Positions 1 through 8,037 are shown, numbered from the stretch's first letter. The stretch: 16,471 nt of DNA from Porphyromonadaceae bacterium UBA2720 (GCA_002353885.1 DEKO01000157.1:1-16471); one strand, 5' to 3'. The notes: generated from the sequence alone by a model not told the origin. Numbers and translations: made by a program.

Positions 1-31
1 GTCCTGAGCTACGATATCTAGTTTCTAGCTT

Positions 32-2380
32 CTACTTCACCACCACAAACTTGGCCACCGTGGCGTGGGTTGATCCACCCTCCTTCTCTGAGGCCAGGAT
101 GTAGTAGACACCAGTGCTGACACGCTCGCCATTGTCGCCCAAGCAGTCCCATGTGGCCATGCCGCCGGTCGACTTGAGCTGCTTGATGACGTGTCCGCCC
201 GAGTCGGCAATCTTGACTAGCGAGTTGTCCATCAGCCCGACGATGGTCACCGATCCCATGTAGTCGGGATGCACGGGGTTGGGGTAGACGTGGACGTTGC
301 TGTAGCTTGTCGAGCCTGGCGTGGTGTCGCTGAAGTACTCGAGGAAGTCGTTGGCTGTCACGACATACACCGAATTGTTGGTCGGGTTGCAGCACACCGA
401 GTAGATGGTGTTGGTGCTCAGGTAGGAATTGTCGGTGGTGAACTGTCTGAGCACTTCCGATCCGTCAGCACTGACCAGGAACAGTCCTGAGTTGTCTGTG
501 CCGATCCACTTGCGGTTAGCGCCATCGACAGCGATGCAGTTGATCTGCGATCCGTCCAGCAGATAGTCGGCCAGTCCTGTTCCGTCGTTTCGCGGCACCT
601 TGATGTGGTTGATGGTGAAGTTGTCGTTGAAGGCCTGTGAAGGGTCAAAGCTTATAATGCCGTTGTTGAACCCTGCCCAGACGATGCCATTGTGGTCGGT
701 AACCATGCTATAGACGTTATTCCAGCTGATGGATTTGCCGTCCTGGTCGGTGAGTGTGGTGTAGTTGGCACGACGAGGCGTGCTGTTGAGGCCGTCGGGC
801 TGTGTCCAGAAGGCGAAGGGCTTCTGATATCCACCGCTGTTGTAGACCAGCACATCGCCAGCGACCACCAGGTTTGAGCCTTTGAAATATTGCTGCTTGG
901 TGCCCGGGACACTGACCGTCACCCAGTCAGATGCCGAGACTTGCGACTGCTCATACTTGGCTCGTGGCAGCACTGCCACGTTGCGGGCATCGTCGGTCGA
1001 TGCCGATGCCGAGCTGTAGACGACCCACAAGTTGCCGGCTGCGTCAAAGGCGCACGCCCCCTTGTAGTAACCCGACCGGAACAGGCTGTTGGTCTCGTCA
1101 TAGACGTTGACTATCTTGTCGTTGGTGACCTTGACCACACCATATTTGCGCGACGGATAGACATAGGTGTTGTTGTCAAAGGGGTCGACAACCATCTGCC
1201 AGTTGCTGCTCACGCCGTTGCCGGGCAAGTTGCTGGGCGTGACGTCGGTCCAATGGTAGCCATCATAAGCAAATATTTGGGTCGTTGTGCCCAATACCGA
1301 TCCCCACTCGGCCAGCAGGTTGTCGCTGGAACTTGTGACATAGAGACGGCCCTGGCCCTCACTGAAGGCCATATAGAATGCACTAACCTGGATGCCGATG
1401 CCATCGGGCTTGTAGTAGTTCTGCGTGTCGCCGTTCTTGTGCACGCCCTGTGCCGACAGTGCCCACAGTGTGCCGTCGCCCTTGGGGTTGGCACTGTAGA
1501 TCTCATAGCCGGCGCTGACGCGGCTGGGATTGGCGCCAGCGGCATCGAGGGTGTGGTAGCAGCTGTCGCTGCTGAGTTCGCTGATGACGTATCCCGATGG
1601 GGTGGGCTGCACAGCTGCAGCTCGACAGCTGGTGACTGGTGTCGAACCAGCCACTGTGGGCGCGCCTGTGTCGTCGGGCACCAGCGAGAGCACCTGCACA
1701 CCATTGTCGCCATTGACAATGAGCGTGTTGCCGTTGACAGCCAGCAAGCTGGCATGCGGGTTGCGTGGCAGTGTCTCGTCGATGGCCTCGAAGGCCCCAA
1801 AGTTGTCGTTGTGCGAGCTAGTCGACGAGGCAAGTAGCTCACCGTCGTGCGACATCACCATCCACTGGCCCATGACAGCCATCGAACTGATGTCCTGCCC
1901 ATAGATGCGTGATTGGTGCACCACGAGCTTCTGCTCGTCAATGACGACATAGCCAAATTGTGTGGACACATAGATCATGCCTCCGGCAAAGGTCACATCG
2001 TTGATGCCCCTGAGTGGGGTCATCGTGGCGTCCTTGATGTCCGAGACATTGGACACATTGCCATTGTCGTCGATGATGTCGATGTTGCTGTTGGCATAGG
2101 TCACCACCAGGTAGTGGCTGTCGTAGTTATAGTATATGCCAGTGACATTGACGTCGTTGAGGTAGTTGCTCTTGTTGTAGCTCTGGTTCTCGTCGGTGGT
2201 TGTGTCCAGGCAATAGAGATAGCTGCCCACTAAGTAGTAGATGCAGTCGCCAGTGTCGATGATGTTCTTGATCTGGCTGCCCACATAGTAGGGGTGCACG
2301 CGCCAGTTGCCCACGCCATTCTGGCTGTAGGCGACTAGCGACAATAGCACTAAGCTAGCCTGTATGATTCTCTTCAGCAT
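32..2380 (-). CDS. porZ: PorZ-like type IX secretion cell-surface protein
   Basis: The 782-residue exported protein has the architecture and length of PorZ (about 780 residues). Seen: a signal peptide (Lys-Arg then a hydrophobic stretch at residues 5-18, likely cut after AYS at 17-19). A long all-beta region follows, with propeller-type motifs of the form D-x-x-G-x-x-W-x-G at about 562-577 and 619-633. A C-terminal sorting domain spans about 694-782, opening with VYPNP and ending with W-D...G..V..GVYY and basic residues. Known for the family: PorZ has two beta-propellers plus this domain, sits on the cell surface with the PorU sortase, and supplies anionic LPS for attachment to T9SS cargo. 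Inferred: the host has a type IX system. The start is the only Met preceding the signal peptide. It lies 58 nt downstream of infB on the same strand with no promoter seen between them, so it is probably the last or a late gene of the rimP-nusA-infB operon. A generic T9SS cargo with propellers is the alternative. Confidence 0.85.
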   Translation of the reverse strand: MLKRIIQASLVLLSLVAYSQNGVGNWRVHPYYVGSQIKNIIDTGDCIYYLVGSYLYCLDTTTDENQSYNKSNYLNDVNVTGIYYNYDSHYLVVTYANSNIDIIDDNGNVSNVSDIKDATMTPLRGINDVTFAGGMIYVSTQFGYVVIDEQKLVVHQSRIYGQDISSMAVMGQWMVMSHDGELLASSTSSHNDNFGAFEAIDETLPRNPHASLLAVNGNTLIVNGDNGVQVLSLVPDDTGAPTVAGSTPVTSCRAAAVQPTPSGYVISELSSDSCYHTLDAAGANPSRVSAGYEIYSANPKGDGTLWALSAQGVHKNGDTQNYYKPDGIGIQVSAFYMAFSEGQGRLYVTSSSDNLLAEWGSVLGTTTQIFAYDGYHWTDVTPSNLPGNGVSSNWQMVVDPFDNNTYVYPSRKYGVVKVTNDKIVNVYDETNSLFRSGYYKGACAFDAAGNLWVVYSSASASTDDARNVAVLPRAKYEQSQVSASDWVTVSVPGTKQQYFKGSNLVVAGDVLVYNSGGYQKPFAFWTQPDGLNSTPRRANYTTLTDQDGKSISWNNVYSMVTDHNGIVWAGFNNGIISFDPSQAFNDNFTINHIKVPRNDGTGLADYLLDGSQINCIAVDGANRKWIGTDNSGLFLVSADGSEVLRQFTTDNSYLSTNTIYSVCCNPTNNSVYVVTANDFLEYFSDTTPGSTSYSNVHVYPNPVHPDYMGSVTIVGLMDNSLVKIADSGGHVIKQLKSTGGMATWDCLGDNGERVSTGVYYILASEKEGGSTHATVAKFVVVK

Positions 2381-2438
2381 GATTCGTCGTTTTATTAATT
2401 AACGGAAAAATGCCAAAAAATTGCCTTCCCCGAGCGCG

Positions 2439-5390
2439 CTAGAGCGTCTTGTGCACCTCGACCTCCTCAAACGCCTCGATGAGGTCGCCCTCCTGGATGT
2501 CGTTGTAGCTCTGGACCGAGAAGCCGCAGTCATAGCCACTGGTGACCTCCTTGGCATCGTCCTTGAATCGCTTGAGCGATGCCAGATTGCCTGTGAAGAT
2601 GACGATGCCATCGCGGATGACACGCACCTTGCACTGACGCTTGATCTTGCCCTCGGTGACCATTGCGCCGGCAATGGTGCCCACCTTGCTGATGTGGTAG
2701 ACCTGGCGCACCTCTGCCATGCCGATGATGTCTTCCTTGACATCGGGCGAGAGCATGCCCTCCATGGCGCTCTTGACCTCCTCGATGGCATCGTAGATGA
2801 TCGAGTAGATGCGGATGTCGACACCATCCTGCTCGGCCAGACGCTTGGCCGCACCTGACGGGCGCACCTGGAATCCGATGATGGATGCGTCGCTGGCCGA
2901 AGCCAGTGTGACATCGCTCTCGGTGATGGCGCCCACGGCCTTGTGGATGACATTGACCTGCACCTCGGGTGTCGAGAGCTTGATGAGCGAGTCGCTCAGT
3001 GCCTCGATCGAGCCGTCCACGTCACCCTTGACGATGATGTTGAGCTCGTGGAACTCGCCGAGTGCCCTGAGTCGTGCGATGTCGTCAAGTCCGCGACGCT
3101 TCATGGTGCGCAGACCTTGCTCACGCTGCAGCTGCTCGCGTTTGTTGGCAATCTGTCGTGCCTCCTGATCGGTGTCCATGACATTGAACTTGTCACCGGC
3201 AGTGGGAGCTCCATTGAGTCCCAGGATGAGCACAGGTGTCGATGGCCCAGCCTCCTTGATGCGCTGGTTGCGCTCGTTGAACATGGCCTTGATCTTGCCA
3301 TAGTGAGTTCCCGCGAGGACGATGTCGCCCATGCGCAGTGTGCCGTTGTCGACCAGCACGGTGGCTATGTATCCGCGTCCCTTGTCGAGCGACGACTCGA
3401 TGACCGATCCTGTGGCCTTGCGGTTGGGGTTTGCCTTGAGGTCGAGTAAGTCGGCCTCGAGCAGCACCTTTTCCATCAGCTCTTGCACACCGGTTCCCTT
3501 CTTGGCGCTGATGTCCTGGCTCTGGTACTTGCCGCCCCATTCCTCGATGAGGTAGTTGCGGTTGGCCAGTTCCTCCTTGATCTTGTCGGGATTGGCGCCG
3601 GGCTTGTCAATCTTGTTGATGGCAAAGATGATGGGTACACCGGCAGCCGAAGCATGGCTCAGTGCCTCCTCGGTCTGTGGCATGACGTTGTCGTCGGCTG
3701 CGACGATGACGATGACGATGTCGGTCACCTTGGCACCACGGGCACGCATTGCTGTGAACGCTGCGTGTCCCGGCGTGTCGAGGAATGTGATGCGGCGTCC
3801 GTTGGGCAGCTTGACGTTATATGCACCGATGTGCTGTGTGATGCCACCCGCCTCGCCAGCGATGACGTTGGTCTTGCGGATATAGTCGAGCAACGATGTC
3901 TTGCCATGGTCGACGTGTCCCATCACGGTCACCACTGGTGGGCGCTGGACCAGGTCGTCGGGGTTGTCCTCCTCGTCCTGGATGGCTTCGGCCACCTCGG
4001 CGCTGGTATACTCGGTCTTGAATCCGAACTCCTCGGCCACGATGTTGATGGTCTCGGCGTCCAGTCGCTGATTGATAGACACCATCACACCCAGGCTCAT
4101 GCAGGTGCCGATGACCTTGGTCACAGGCACATCCATCATTGCGGCCAGGTCGTTGGCCGTAACAAACTCGGTGAGCTTGAGTATCTTCTTTTCGGCTGCA
4201 GCCTGTGCCACTGCTTCCATGGCCTCCTCGTGAGCAGCCTCGCGCTTCTCTTTGCGCCACTTCGCTCCCTTCTTGGGCGTCTTGGTGGTCAAGCGTGCCA
4301 GTGTCTCCTTGACTTGGCGCTGCACATCCTCCTCGCTGACCTCGGTGCGCAGCGGGCGCTTGTTCTTGTCTTTCTTGCGCTTGCCAGCACCATCAGCCTG
4401 TGACTTGGCTTGATTCTGCTGTCCTTGTCCTTTGCCCTTGCCGCCACCTTGCTGGCTTGCCTGGTTCCCTGCAGCCTCGATGTCGACCTTTTCTTTGCCG
4501 ATGCGTTTGCGTTTGCGCTTGCCTGCGCCTTCGGCCTGTGCTTTGGCGATGCGCTCGTTGCGCCGCTCTTCTTTGGTCTTCTTCTTGGGCCTTGTCTGCT
4601 GGTTGATGGCGTCAAGGTCAATCTTGCCTACGACGGTCAGCTGCGGTCCCTGCTTGGTTCCCAGGGTAAAAACTTCGTCCTTGCTTTTCGCTTCGTCCTT
4701 GTCAGCCTTCTGCTCTTCGGGCTGTGGCTGCTCGTTGGCTGCAGGTGCTTGCTGCGTGTTGTCGGCCGTCTCTTGTACTGGCTCGTCCATCGGCTGCTCT
4801 TGTGCGGGCTCGGGCTGTTGGACTGCCACAGGCTCTTGTGCGGGCTTGGCTTTTTCGGCGGGCTCGTGCTGTGGCTGTTCGGTAGCGGGAGTCTCAGGCT
4901 CGGGCTGAACATCAGGAGCTGTGGCTTCGATTGGAGCTTCGTGCTCGGTCACTTGGGGCTCGACGGGCTGTTTTGTCGGCTCGGGCTGTGTTTCCTCTAC
5001 CTGTGGTTGTGGCGTTTCGGCGATGGGCGCAGTAGGCTGCTCGGGCGCTACGGGCTCGGGCTTCTTCTCCACGATGGGTTTGCCTGTGGCCAGGTCAATC
5101 TTGCCTATGAACTTGGGCTTCTGTCCGGGAATGGTGGTCTCAATCTCCTCGACTTTGCGCTCCTTCTCCTGCTTGGCTTTCTCCTTCTGGCGTTCCTTGG
5201 AGAACTCCTCGGCCTTGGCTTTGAGCTCAAAGTCGGGACGGAACTCCTTGACAAGCATCTCGTAGACCTTGTCGTCGATGCGGGCATTGATGTTGTCCTC
5301 AATCTCTATGCCACGCTTGCGCAAGAAGTCTTGCAGCGTGAGCTTGCCCACGTTCAAATCTTTGATTACTTTACTTATCTTGATTGGCAT
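2439..5390 (-). CDS. infB: Translation initiation factor IF-2
   Basis: GTPase that brings initiator fMet-tRNA to the 30S subunit and promotes 50S joining. The 983 residues divide as follows. An IF2_N-type helical domain covers 1-50. A Pro/Glu/Gln-rich linker runs from about 108 to 228. A Lys/Arg/Gly/Gln-rich basic stretch covers about 265-385. A second IF2_N-like domain lies at about 403-457. The G domain carries G1 GHVDHGKT (491-498), G2 GGITQH (515-520), G3 DTPG (538-541), G4 NKID (592-595) and G5 SAK (628-630). Domains II to IV follow to the C-terminus. All GTP-binding motifs are intact, so the protein should be functional. The long low-complexity N-terminal half is usual for Bacteroidetes IF-2. 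It starts 141 nt downstream of nusA and is followed after 58 nt by porZ, all on the minus strand. Confidence 0.98.
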   Translation of the reverse strand: MPIKISKVIKDLNVGKLTLQDFLRKRGIEIEDNINARIDDKVYEMLVKEFRPDFELKAKAEEFSKERQKEKAKQEKERKVEEIETTIPGQKPKFIGKIDLATGKPIVEKKPEPVAPEQPTAPIAETPQPQVEETQPEPTKQPVEPQVTEHEAPIEATAPDVQPEPETPATEQPQHEPAEKAKPAQEPVAVQQPEPAQEQPMDEPVQETADNTQQAPAANEQPQPEEQKADKDEAKSKDEVFTLGTKQGPQLTVVGKIDLDAINQQTRPKKKTKEERRNERIAKAQAEGAGKRKRKRIGKEKVDIEAAGNQASQQGGGKGKGQGQQNQAKSQADGAGKRKKDKNKRPLRTEVSEEDVQRQVKETLARLTTKTPKKGAKWRKEKREAAHEEAMEAVAQAAAEKKILKLTEFVTANDLAAMMDVPVTKVIGTCMSLGVMVSINQRLDAETINIVAEEFGFKTEYTSAEVAEAIQDEEDNPDDLVQRPPVVTVMGHVDHGKTSLLDYIRKTNVIAGEAGGITQHIGAYNVKLPNGRRITFLDTPGHAAFTAMRARGAKVTDIVIVIVAADDNVMPQTEEALSHASAAGVPIIFAINKIDKPGANPDKIKEELANRNYLIEEWGGKYQSQDISAKKGTGVQELMEKVLLEADLLDLKANPNRKATGSVIESSLDKGRGYIATVLVDNGTLRMGDIVLAGTHYGKIKAMFNERNQRIKEAGPSTPVLILGLNGAPTAGDKFNVMDTDQEARQIANKREQLQREQGLRTMKRRGLDDIARLRALGEFHELNIIVKGDVDGSIEALSDSLIKLSTPEVQVNVIHKAVGAITESDVTLASASDASIIGFQVRPSGAAKRLAEQDGVDIRIYSIIYDAIEEVKSAMEGMLSPDVKEDIIGMAEVRQVYHISKVGTIAGAMVTEGKIKRQCKVRVIRDGIVIFTGNLASLKRFKDDAKEVTSGYDCGFSVQSYNDIQEGDLIEAFEEVEVHKTL

Positions 5391-5531
5391 ATCTCGTAAT
5401 ATAATGAATAATGAACAATGAATAATGAATAATGTTTTTAGTTTCTAGCTCTTAGTTTCTAGTTTTTAGTCGTTGCAGCAACTAACGTCAAGCGCTGCGT
5501 TATCCATTATACATTATTCATTAATAAAGTG
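5391..5531 (-). repeat. Low-complexity inverted-repeat spacer between nusA and infB
   Basis: This 141-nt gap has no ORF. It begins with tandem AATGAAT/AATG units (about 5401-5434) and ends with their reverse complement (5504-5526). Perfect 11-bp arms AATGAATAATG (5424-5434) and CATTATTCATT (5512-5522) could close a large hairpin. Between the arms lie units of the form TTAGTTTCTAG and a small dyad, GTTGC-A-GCAAC. Related units occur at 1-31, 6829-6905 and 7395-7490. Confidence 0.7.
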
Positions 5532-6788
5532 TTAGTCCTCAAACTCGGCACGGAGTACTGCCAGGACGTTGTCGACTGTGTCTTCTTCGAGGTCGGCCTG
5601 CTCGATGAGTTCTTCGCGTGGTGTGCGCAAGACGCTCTTGGCCGTGTCACAGCCCATGTCCTTGAGAGCCTCGATGACCCACTCATCGATTTCGTCCTTG
5701 AACTCGTCGAGGTAGATGTCTTCCTCGCCTCCGCTGTCCAGGTCACGATAGACGTCGATGGAGTAGTCGGTGAGCATGGTGGCCAGCTTGATGTTCAATC
5801 CTCCCTTGCCGATAGCGAGCGACACCTCTTCGGGTCGCAAGAAGACCTCGGCATGCTTGTTCTCGTCGTCGAGGCGAATCGACGAGATTTTAGCGGGGCT
5901 CAGTGCTCGCTGGATGAGCAGCTGGGGATTGGTGGTGTAGGGTATGACATCGATGTTCTCGTTGCGTAGCTCGCGCACGATGCCATGGATGCGTGCTCCC
6001 TTGACGCCCACACATGCTCCCACGGGGTCGATGCGGTCGTCATAGCTTTCGACAGCAATCTTGGCTCGTTCGCCCGGCACTCGTGCAACCTTGCGAATGA
6101 CGATGAGTCCGTCGTGAATCTCGGGAACTTCGAGTTCGAACAGTCGGCGCAAGAACACCTCACTGGTGCGTGATACGGTGATCTTGGGGTTGTTGTTCTT
6201 GTTGTCGACATTGTGGACCACAGCGCGCACGGTGTCGCCCTTGCGGTAGATGTCTGTCGGAATCTGCTGGTCTTTGGGCAGCAAGAGCTCGTTCTTCTCG
6301 TCGTCGAGCAGCAGCACCTCGCGCTTCCACACCTGGTAGACCTCGCCAGTGACCAGCTCGCCCTCGAGCTCTTTGAACTTGTTGTAGACAGCGTCCTTCT
6401 GCAGGTCCAGAATTTTGCTGGCCAGTGTCTGCCTCAGATTCAAGATGGCACGTCGTCCAAACTTGGCAAAGTCAATCTTGCGTGTATGGTCCTCGCCCAC
6501 CTCGGCTTCAGGGTCGTCGTCGGCCTGTGCGTCGCTGAGCGATATCTGAGCATTGGGGTTCTCGACCTCACCGTCGGGAACGACCTCCAGGTTCTGGTAA
6601 ATCTCGCAGTCACCCTTGTCGGGGTTGACAATCACGTCAAAGTTGTCGTCGTTGCCAAACATCTTGGCCAACACGCTGCGGAACGACTCTTCAAGCACGC
6701 TGATGAGCGTGGTCTTGTCGATGTTTTTGAGCTCTTTGAACTCCGCAAATTGGTCGGTCATGTTGACCGCTTCTTCTCTTTTTGCCAT
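5532..6788 (-). CDS. nusA: Transcription termination/antitermination factor NusA
   Basis: RNA-polymerase-bound factor that modulates pausing, termination and antitermination. The 418 residues show the NusA N-terminal RNAP-binding domain (about 10-130), including L-x-E-x-F-R-S-V-L at 32-40 and the conserved VNPDKGD at 54-60. An S1 RNA-binding domain follows (about 142-208), then tandem KH domains with GVKGARI at 261-267 and IGKGGLN at 326-332. A short acidic tail (about 355-418) resembles a single helix-hairpin-helix-like repeat rather than the two AR repeats of E. coli NusA; short forms are usual in this phylum. The start MAKREE is preferred over Met10 because Bacteroidetes NusA begins this way. 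It lies downstream of rimP (141-nt gap) and upstream of infB, the classical rimP-nusA-infB order. Confidence 0.97.
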   Translation of the reverse strand: MAKREEAVNMTDQFAEFKELKNIDKTTLISVLEESFRSVLAKMFGNDDNFDVIVNPDKGDCEIYQNLEVVPDGEVENPNAQISLSDAQADDDPEAEVGEDHTRKIDFAKFGRRAILNLRQTLASKILDLQKDAVYNKFKELEGELVTGEVYQVWKREVLLLDDEKNELLLPKDQQIPTDIYRKGDTVRAVVHNVDNKNNNPKITVSRTSEVFLRRLFELEVPEIHDGLIVIRKVARVPGERAKIAVESYDDRIDPVGACVGVKGARIHGIVRELRNENIDVIPYTTNPQLLIQRALSPAKISSIRLDDENKHAEVFLRPEEVSLAIGKGGLNIKLATMLTDYSIDVYRDLDSGGEEDIYLDEFKDEIDEWVIEALKDMGCDTAKSVLRTPREELIEQADLEEDTVDNVLAVLRAEFED

Positions 6789-6929
6789 CTGTGCTATCTA
6801 GTTTTAATGTTATTATTCGGTGGATGTTAGACGTTAGACCTTAGACTTTAGACGTTAGTCGTGGTAGCAACTCACGACTAAGAACTAGAAACTAAGAACT
6901 AGCAACTAAAGGCCTTCGGCCTGCCCATT
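6789..6929 (-). repeat. Low-complexity spacer with dyad between rimP and nusA
   Basis: This 141-nt gap has no ORF. It contains repeated TTAGAC-type units (about 6827-6857). An inverted repeat follows, TTAGTCGTG (6855-6863) and CACGACTAA (6873-6881), around a 9-nt loop. Then come AACTAGAAACTAAG units and a small GC hairpin, AGGCC-TTC-GGCCT (about 6909-6921). On either strand the runs resemble the spacers at 5391-5531 and 7395-7490. Confidence 0.65.
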
Positions 6930-7394
6930 TCAGATTTTAATCACAACGCAGGTCTGCTTGGCGTTGTCATAGTCGATGCGCTCGGGCACCTGCACCAGCT
7001 CGGGACGTTTCTTACCCTCGGGCTTGACCTTGGTTGTGACTTCGATGACAAAACCGTTGTCATCGGCCGCGGTGAGCACGCCCTTGAGTTTGCGCCCGTC
7101 GCGTGTGAGTACCTCGACCTCCTGCCCCATGTTCTTCTCGTACTGGCGTGGCACCAGCAGTGGCGACGTCAGCCCATAGCTGCCAACGGTGAGTTCGTAG
7201 TCTTCCACATCGCGGTCGAATGCAGCCAGCACGGCGTCGTTGACCATGATGCACTGGTCGATGTCGACGCTTGACATGCTGTCCAGGTCGACATTGATGA
7301 TGTTGTCACGGCTCACGGTCACGCGCACCACAAAGAGGTCGGTGCCCTCGATGGCCTGCTCGACCACATGGGTCAGTTCAGTCTTGTCAATCAT
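6930..7394 (-). CDS. rimP: Ribosome maturation factor RimP
   Basis: Cytoplasmic factor needed for 30S subunit maturation. The 154 residues match the family length. The N-terminal alpha/beta domain (about 1-80) contains VNVDLDSMSSVDIDQC (about 34-48, the region usually rich in conserved Asp/Ser) and ends in GSYGLTSPL (71-79), the counterpart of the conserved SSPGLDRPL-type motif. The C-terminal SH3/Sm-like barrel (about 88-150) includes GQEVEV and G-x-L-x-x-A-D-x-x-G. It is the first gene of the rimP-nusA-infB-porZ run. The promoter at 7546-7577 lies about 150 nt upstream, leaving a long leader that contains low-complexity repeats. Confidence 0.93.
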   Translation of the reverse strand: MIDKTELTHVVEQAIEGTDLFVVRVTVSRDNIINVDLDSMSSVDIDQCIMVNDAVLAAFDRDVEDYELTVGSYGLTSPLLVPRQYEKNMGQEVEVLTRDGRKLKGVLTAADDNGFVIEVTTKVKPEGKKRPELVQVPERIDYDNAKQTCVVIKI

Positions 7395-7490
7395 ATATTT
7401 GAGACTTTAGACGTTAGCTGTTAGACTTTAGACTTTGAGCTATGAGCACACCTCATGGGTCAAGAGCTAAGAACTAACAACCAAGAACTA
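7395..7490 (-). repeat. Low-complexity repeats in the rimP leader
   Basis: The transcribed leader of rimP contains tandem ACTTTAGAC/GTTAG units (about 7401-7437) and AGCTAAGAACTAACAA units (about 7465-7488). They are separated by a short dyad around GAGCTATGAGCACACCTCATGG. No ORF. These belong to the same repeat class as the two downstream spacers of the operon. Confidence 0.6.
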
Positions 7491-7545
7491 AAAAAATCTA
7501 TAACAAAAACGAGGAAGCCCAATGCCCCCTCTCACGAATGCGCTG

Positions 7546-7577
7546 CAAAATTAAGCATTCTTAATGGTTTGACCAAA
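7546..7577 (-). promoter_or_regulatory. Promoter for the rimP-nusA-infB-porZ operon
   Basis: On the minus strand a -33 TTTG (7574-7577) is followed, after exactly 20 nt, by TAATTTTG (7546-7553). This fits the Bacteroidetes sigma-70-type consensus TTTG-(19-21)-TAnnTTTG. Transcription should start near 7539, giving a leader of about 145 nt before rimP. Confidence 0.85.
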
Positions 7578-7657
7578 TCAACTGGACATCTTTCTCGCGA
7601 AACGCAACAATATTATGTATAATTTAATCTTATTTAACTATTTAAAGCCTTGTGTTG

Positions 7658-7765
7658 CTGTTCAGCGATTGTTGTTCTCGCTTGTTGTGCGTCGTAATTG
7701 TGCTTAGCTTGGTCCAATTAGTTTCTTCGAATTATTGAAGCGTCTTTGGTGCAATCGCTGAGCAG
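7658..7765. repeat. 108-nt element bounded by 14-bp inverted repeats
   Basis: The ends CTGTTCAGCGATTG (7658-7671) and CAATCGCTGAGCAG (7752-7765) are complementary at 13 of 14 positions, with one G-T wobble. Inside are further complementary pairs: TAATTG/CAATTA, and CTTC/GAAG around 7727-7742. Near-identical 11-nt direct repeats GCCTTGTGkTG flank it (7647-7657 and 7771-7781). It could be a MITE-like insertion or a structured RNA. No promoter was recognised on either strand and no U-tract follows. Confidence 0.5.
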
Positions 7766-7820
7766 ATGCTGCCTTGTGGTGACTATTCGGGTAAGTTGTG
7801 TTTGGTGTTTAGCTGCCATC

Positions 7821-7843
7821 GTAGGGACGTGGCACGCCGCGTC
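7821..7843. repeat. Dispersed repeat, GTAGGGACG family (copy 1)
   Basis: The sequence reads GTAGGGACGTGGCACGCC and continues GCGTC. It contains the imperfect dyad ACGTGGC-AC-GCCGCGT. A second near-identical copy lies at 13266-13287, and partial copies at about 13224-13241 and 13803-13812. Confidence 0.75.
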
Positions 7844-7884
7844 GCTATTGGCAACCAGATTCTGGTCGCTGGGTGAATTGGGTG

Positions 7885-8016
7885 ATGCCGGCTGATGATC
7901 GCAGTAACGATGCGGCTTTTTGGACGTTTGTAGGTGTCATTGGGACTGTGGATGAGAAGTTTTGCCTTGTTGATTTGGTCATGTCGGCAAAAATGCCTAC
8001 TTTTGCCAGTCAGTAA
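7885..8016 (+). pseudogene. Short open frame, possible decayed RHS-like fragment
   Basis: The frame is open from 7825 to a TAA at 8014-8016; its first ATG is at 7885, giving 43 codons. Upstream of that ATG the same frame reads RRYWQPDSGRW (7840-7872). This resembles the R-Y-Y-x-P-x-x-G-R-W signature of RHS-repeat core domains. An FVG triplet follows 19 residues after the Trp, close to the FVGN position in that family. The expected RDP motif is missing, and the open frame starts inside a dispersed repeat. Either this is a small remnant of an RHS-type gene or the match is chance. There is no start or promoter evidence for expression. Confidence 0.2.
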
Positions 8017-8031
8017 CCTTTAAAGTGACTG
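7986..8031 (+). promoter_or_regulatory. Paired dyads upstream of the flavin reductase
   Basis: Two adjacent inverted repeats lie just before the ATG at 8038. The first is GGCAAAA (7986-7992) with TTTTGCC (8001-8007). The second is CAGTCA (8007-8012) with TGACTG (8026-8031). They could be an operator or 5'-leader hairpins. The first dyad contains AAATGCCTACTTTTG, close to AAATGTCCTACTTTTTG at 16353-16369. Confidence 0.4.
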
Positions 8032-8037
8032 AATGCG

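Larger units (their letters stand above)
7395..8037. other. 643-nt intergenic region between rimP and the flavin reductase
   Basis: No convincing gene. In order it contains the rimP leader repeats (7395-7490), the rimP promoter (7546-7577), an AT-rich stretch (about 7590-7645), a 108-nt element bounded by inverted repeats (7658-7765), one copy of the GTAGGGACG dispersed repeat (7821-7843), a 43-codon ORF (7885-8016) in an open frame with faint RHS resemblance, and two dyads (7986-8031) just before the next start codon. No clear TAnnTTTG promoter for the plus-strand genes was found. Confidence 0.7.

Noticed and set aside
890..1837. Long plus-strand ORF (315 codons) opposite porZ
   Set aside because: It is fully antisense to a gene with clear domains, has no recognisable motif or signal, and arises from codon bias in GC-rich coding DNA.
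3483..5399. Long plus-strand ORFs opposite infB, one rich in Leu and Gly
   Set aside because: They mirror the Pro/Glu/Gln/Lys-rich low-complexity part of IF-2; the hydrophobic look is the complement of those codons.
7766..7876. 36-codon plus-strand ORF after the inverted-repeat element
   Set aside because: It is short, crosses a dispersed repeat, and has no motif, promoter or signal.
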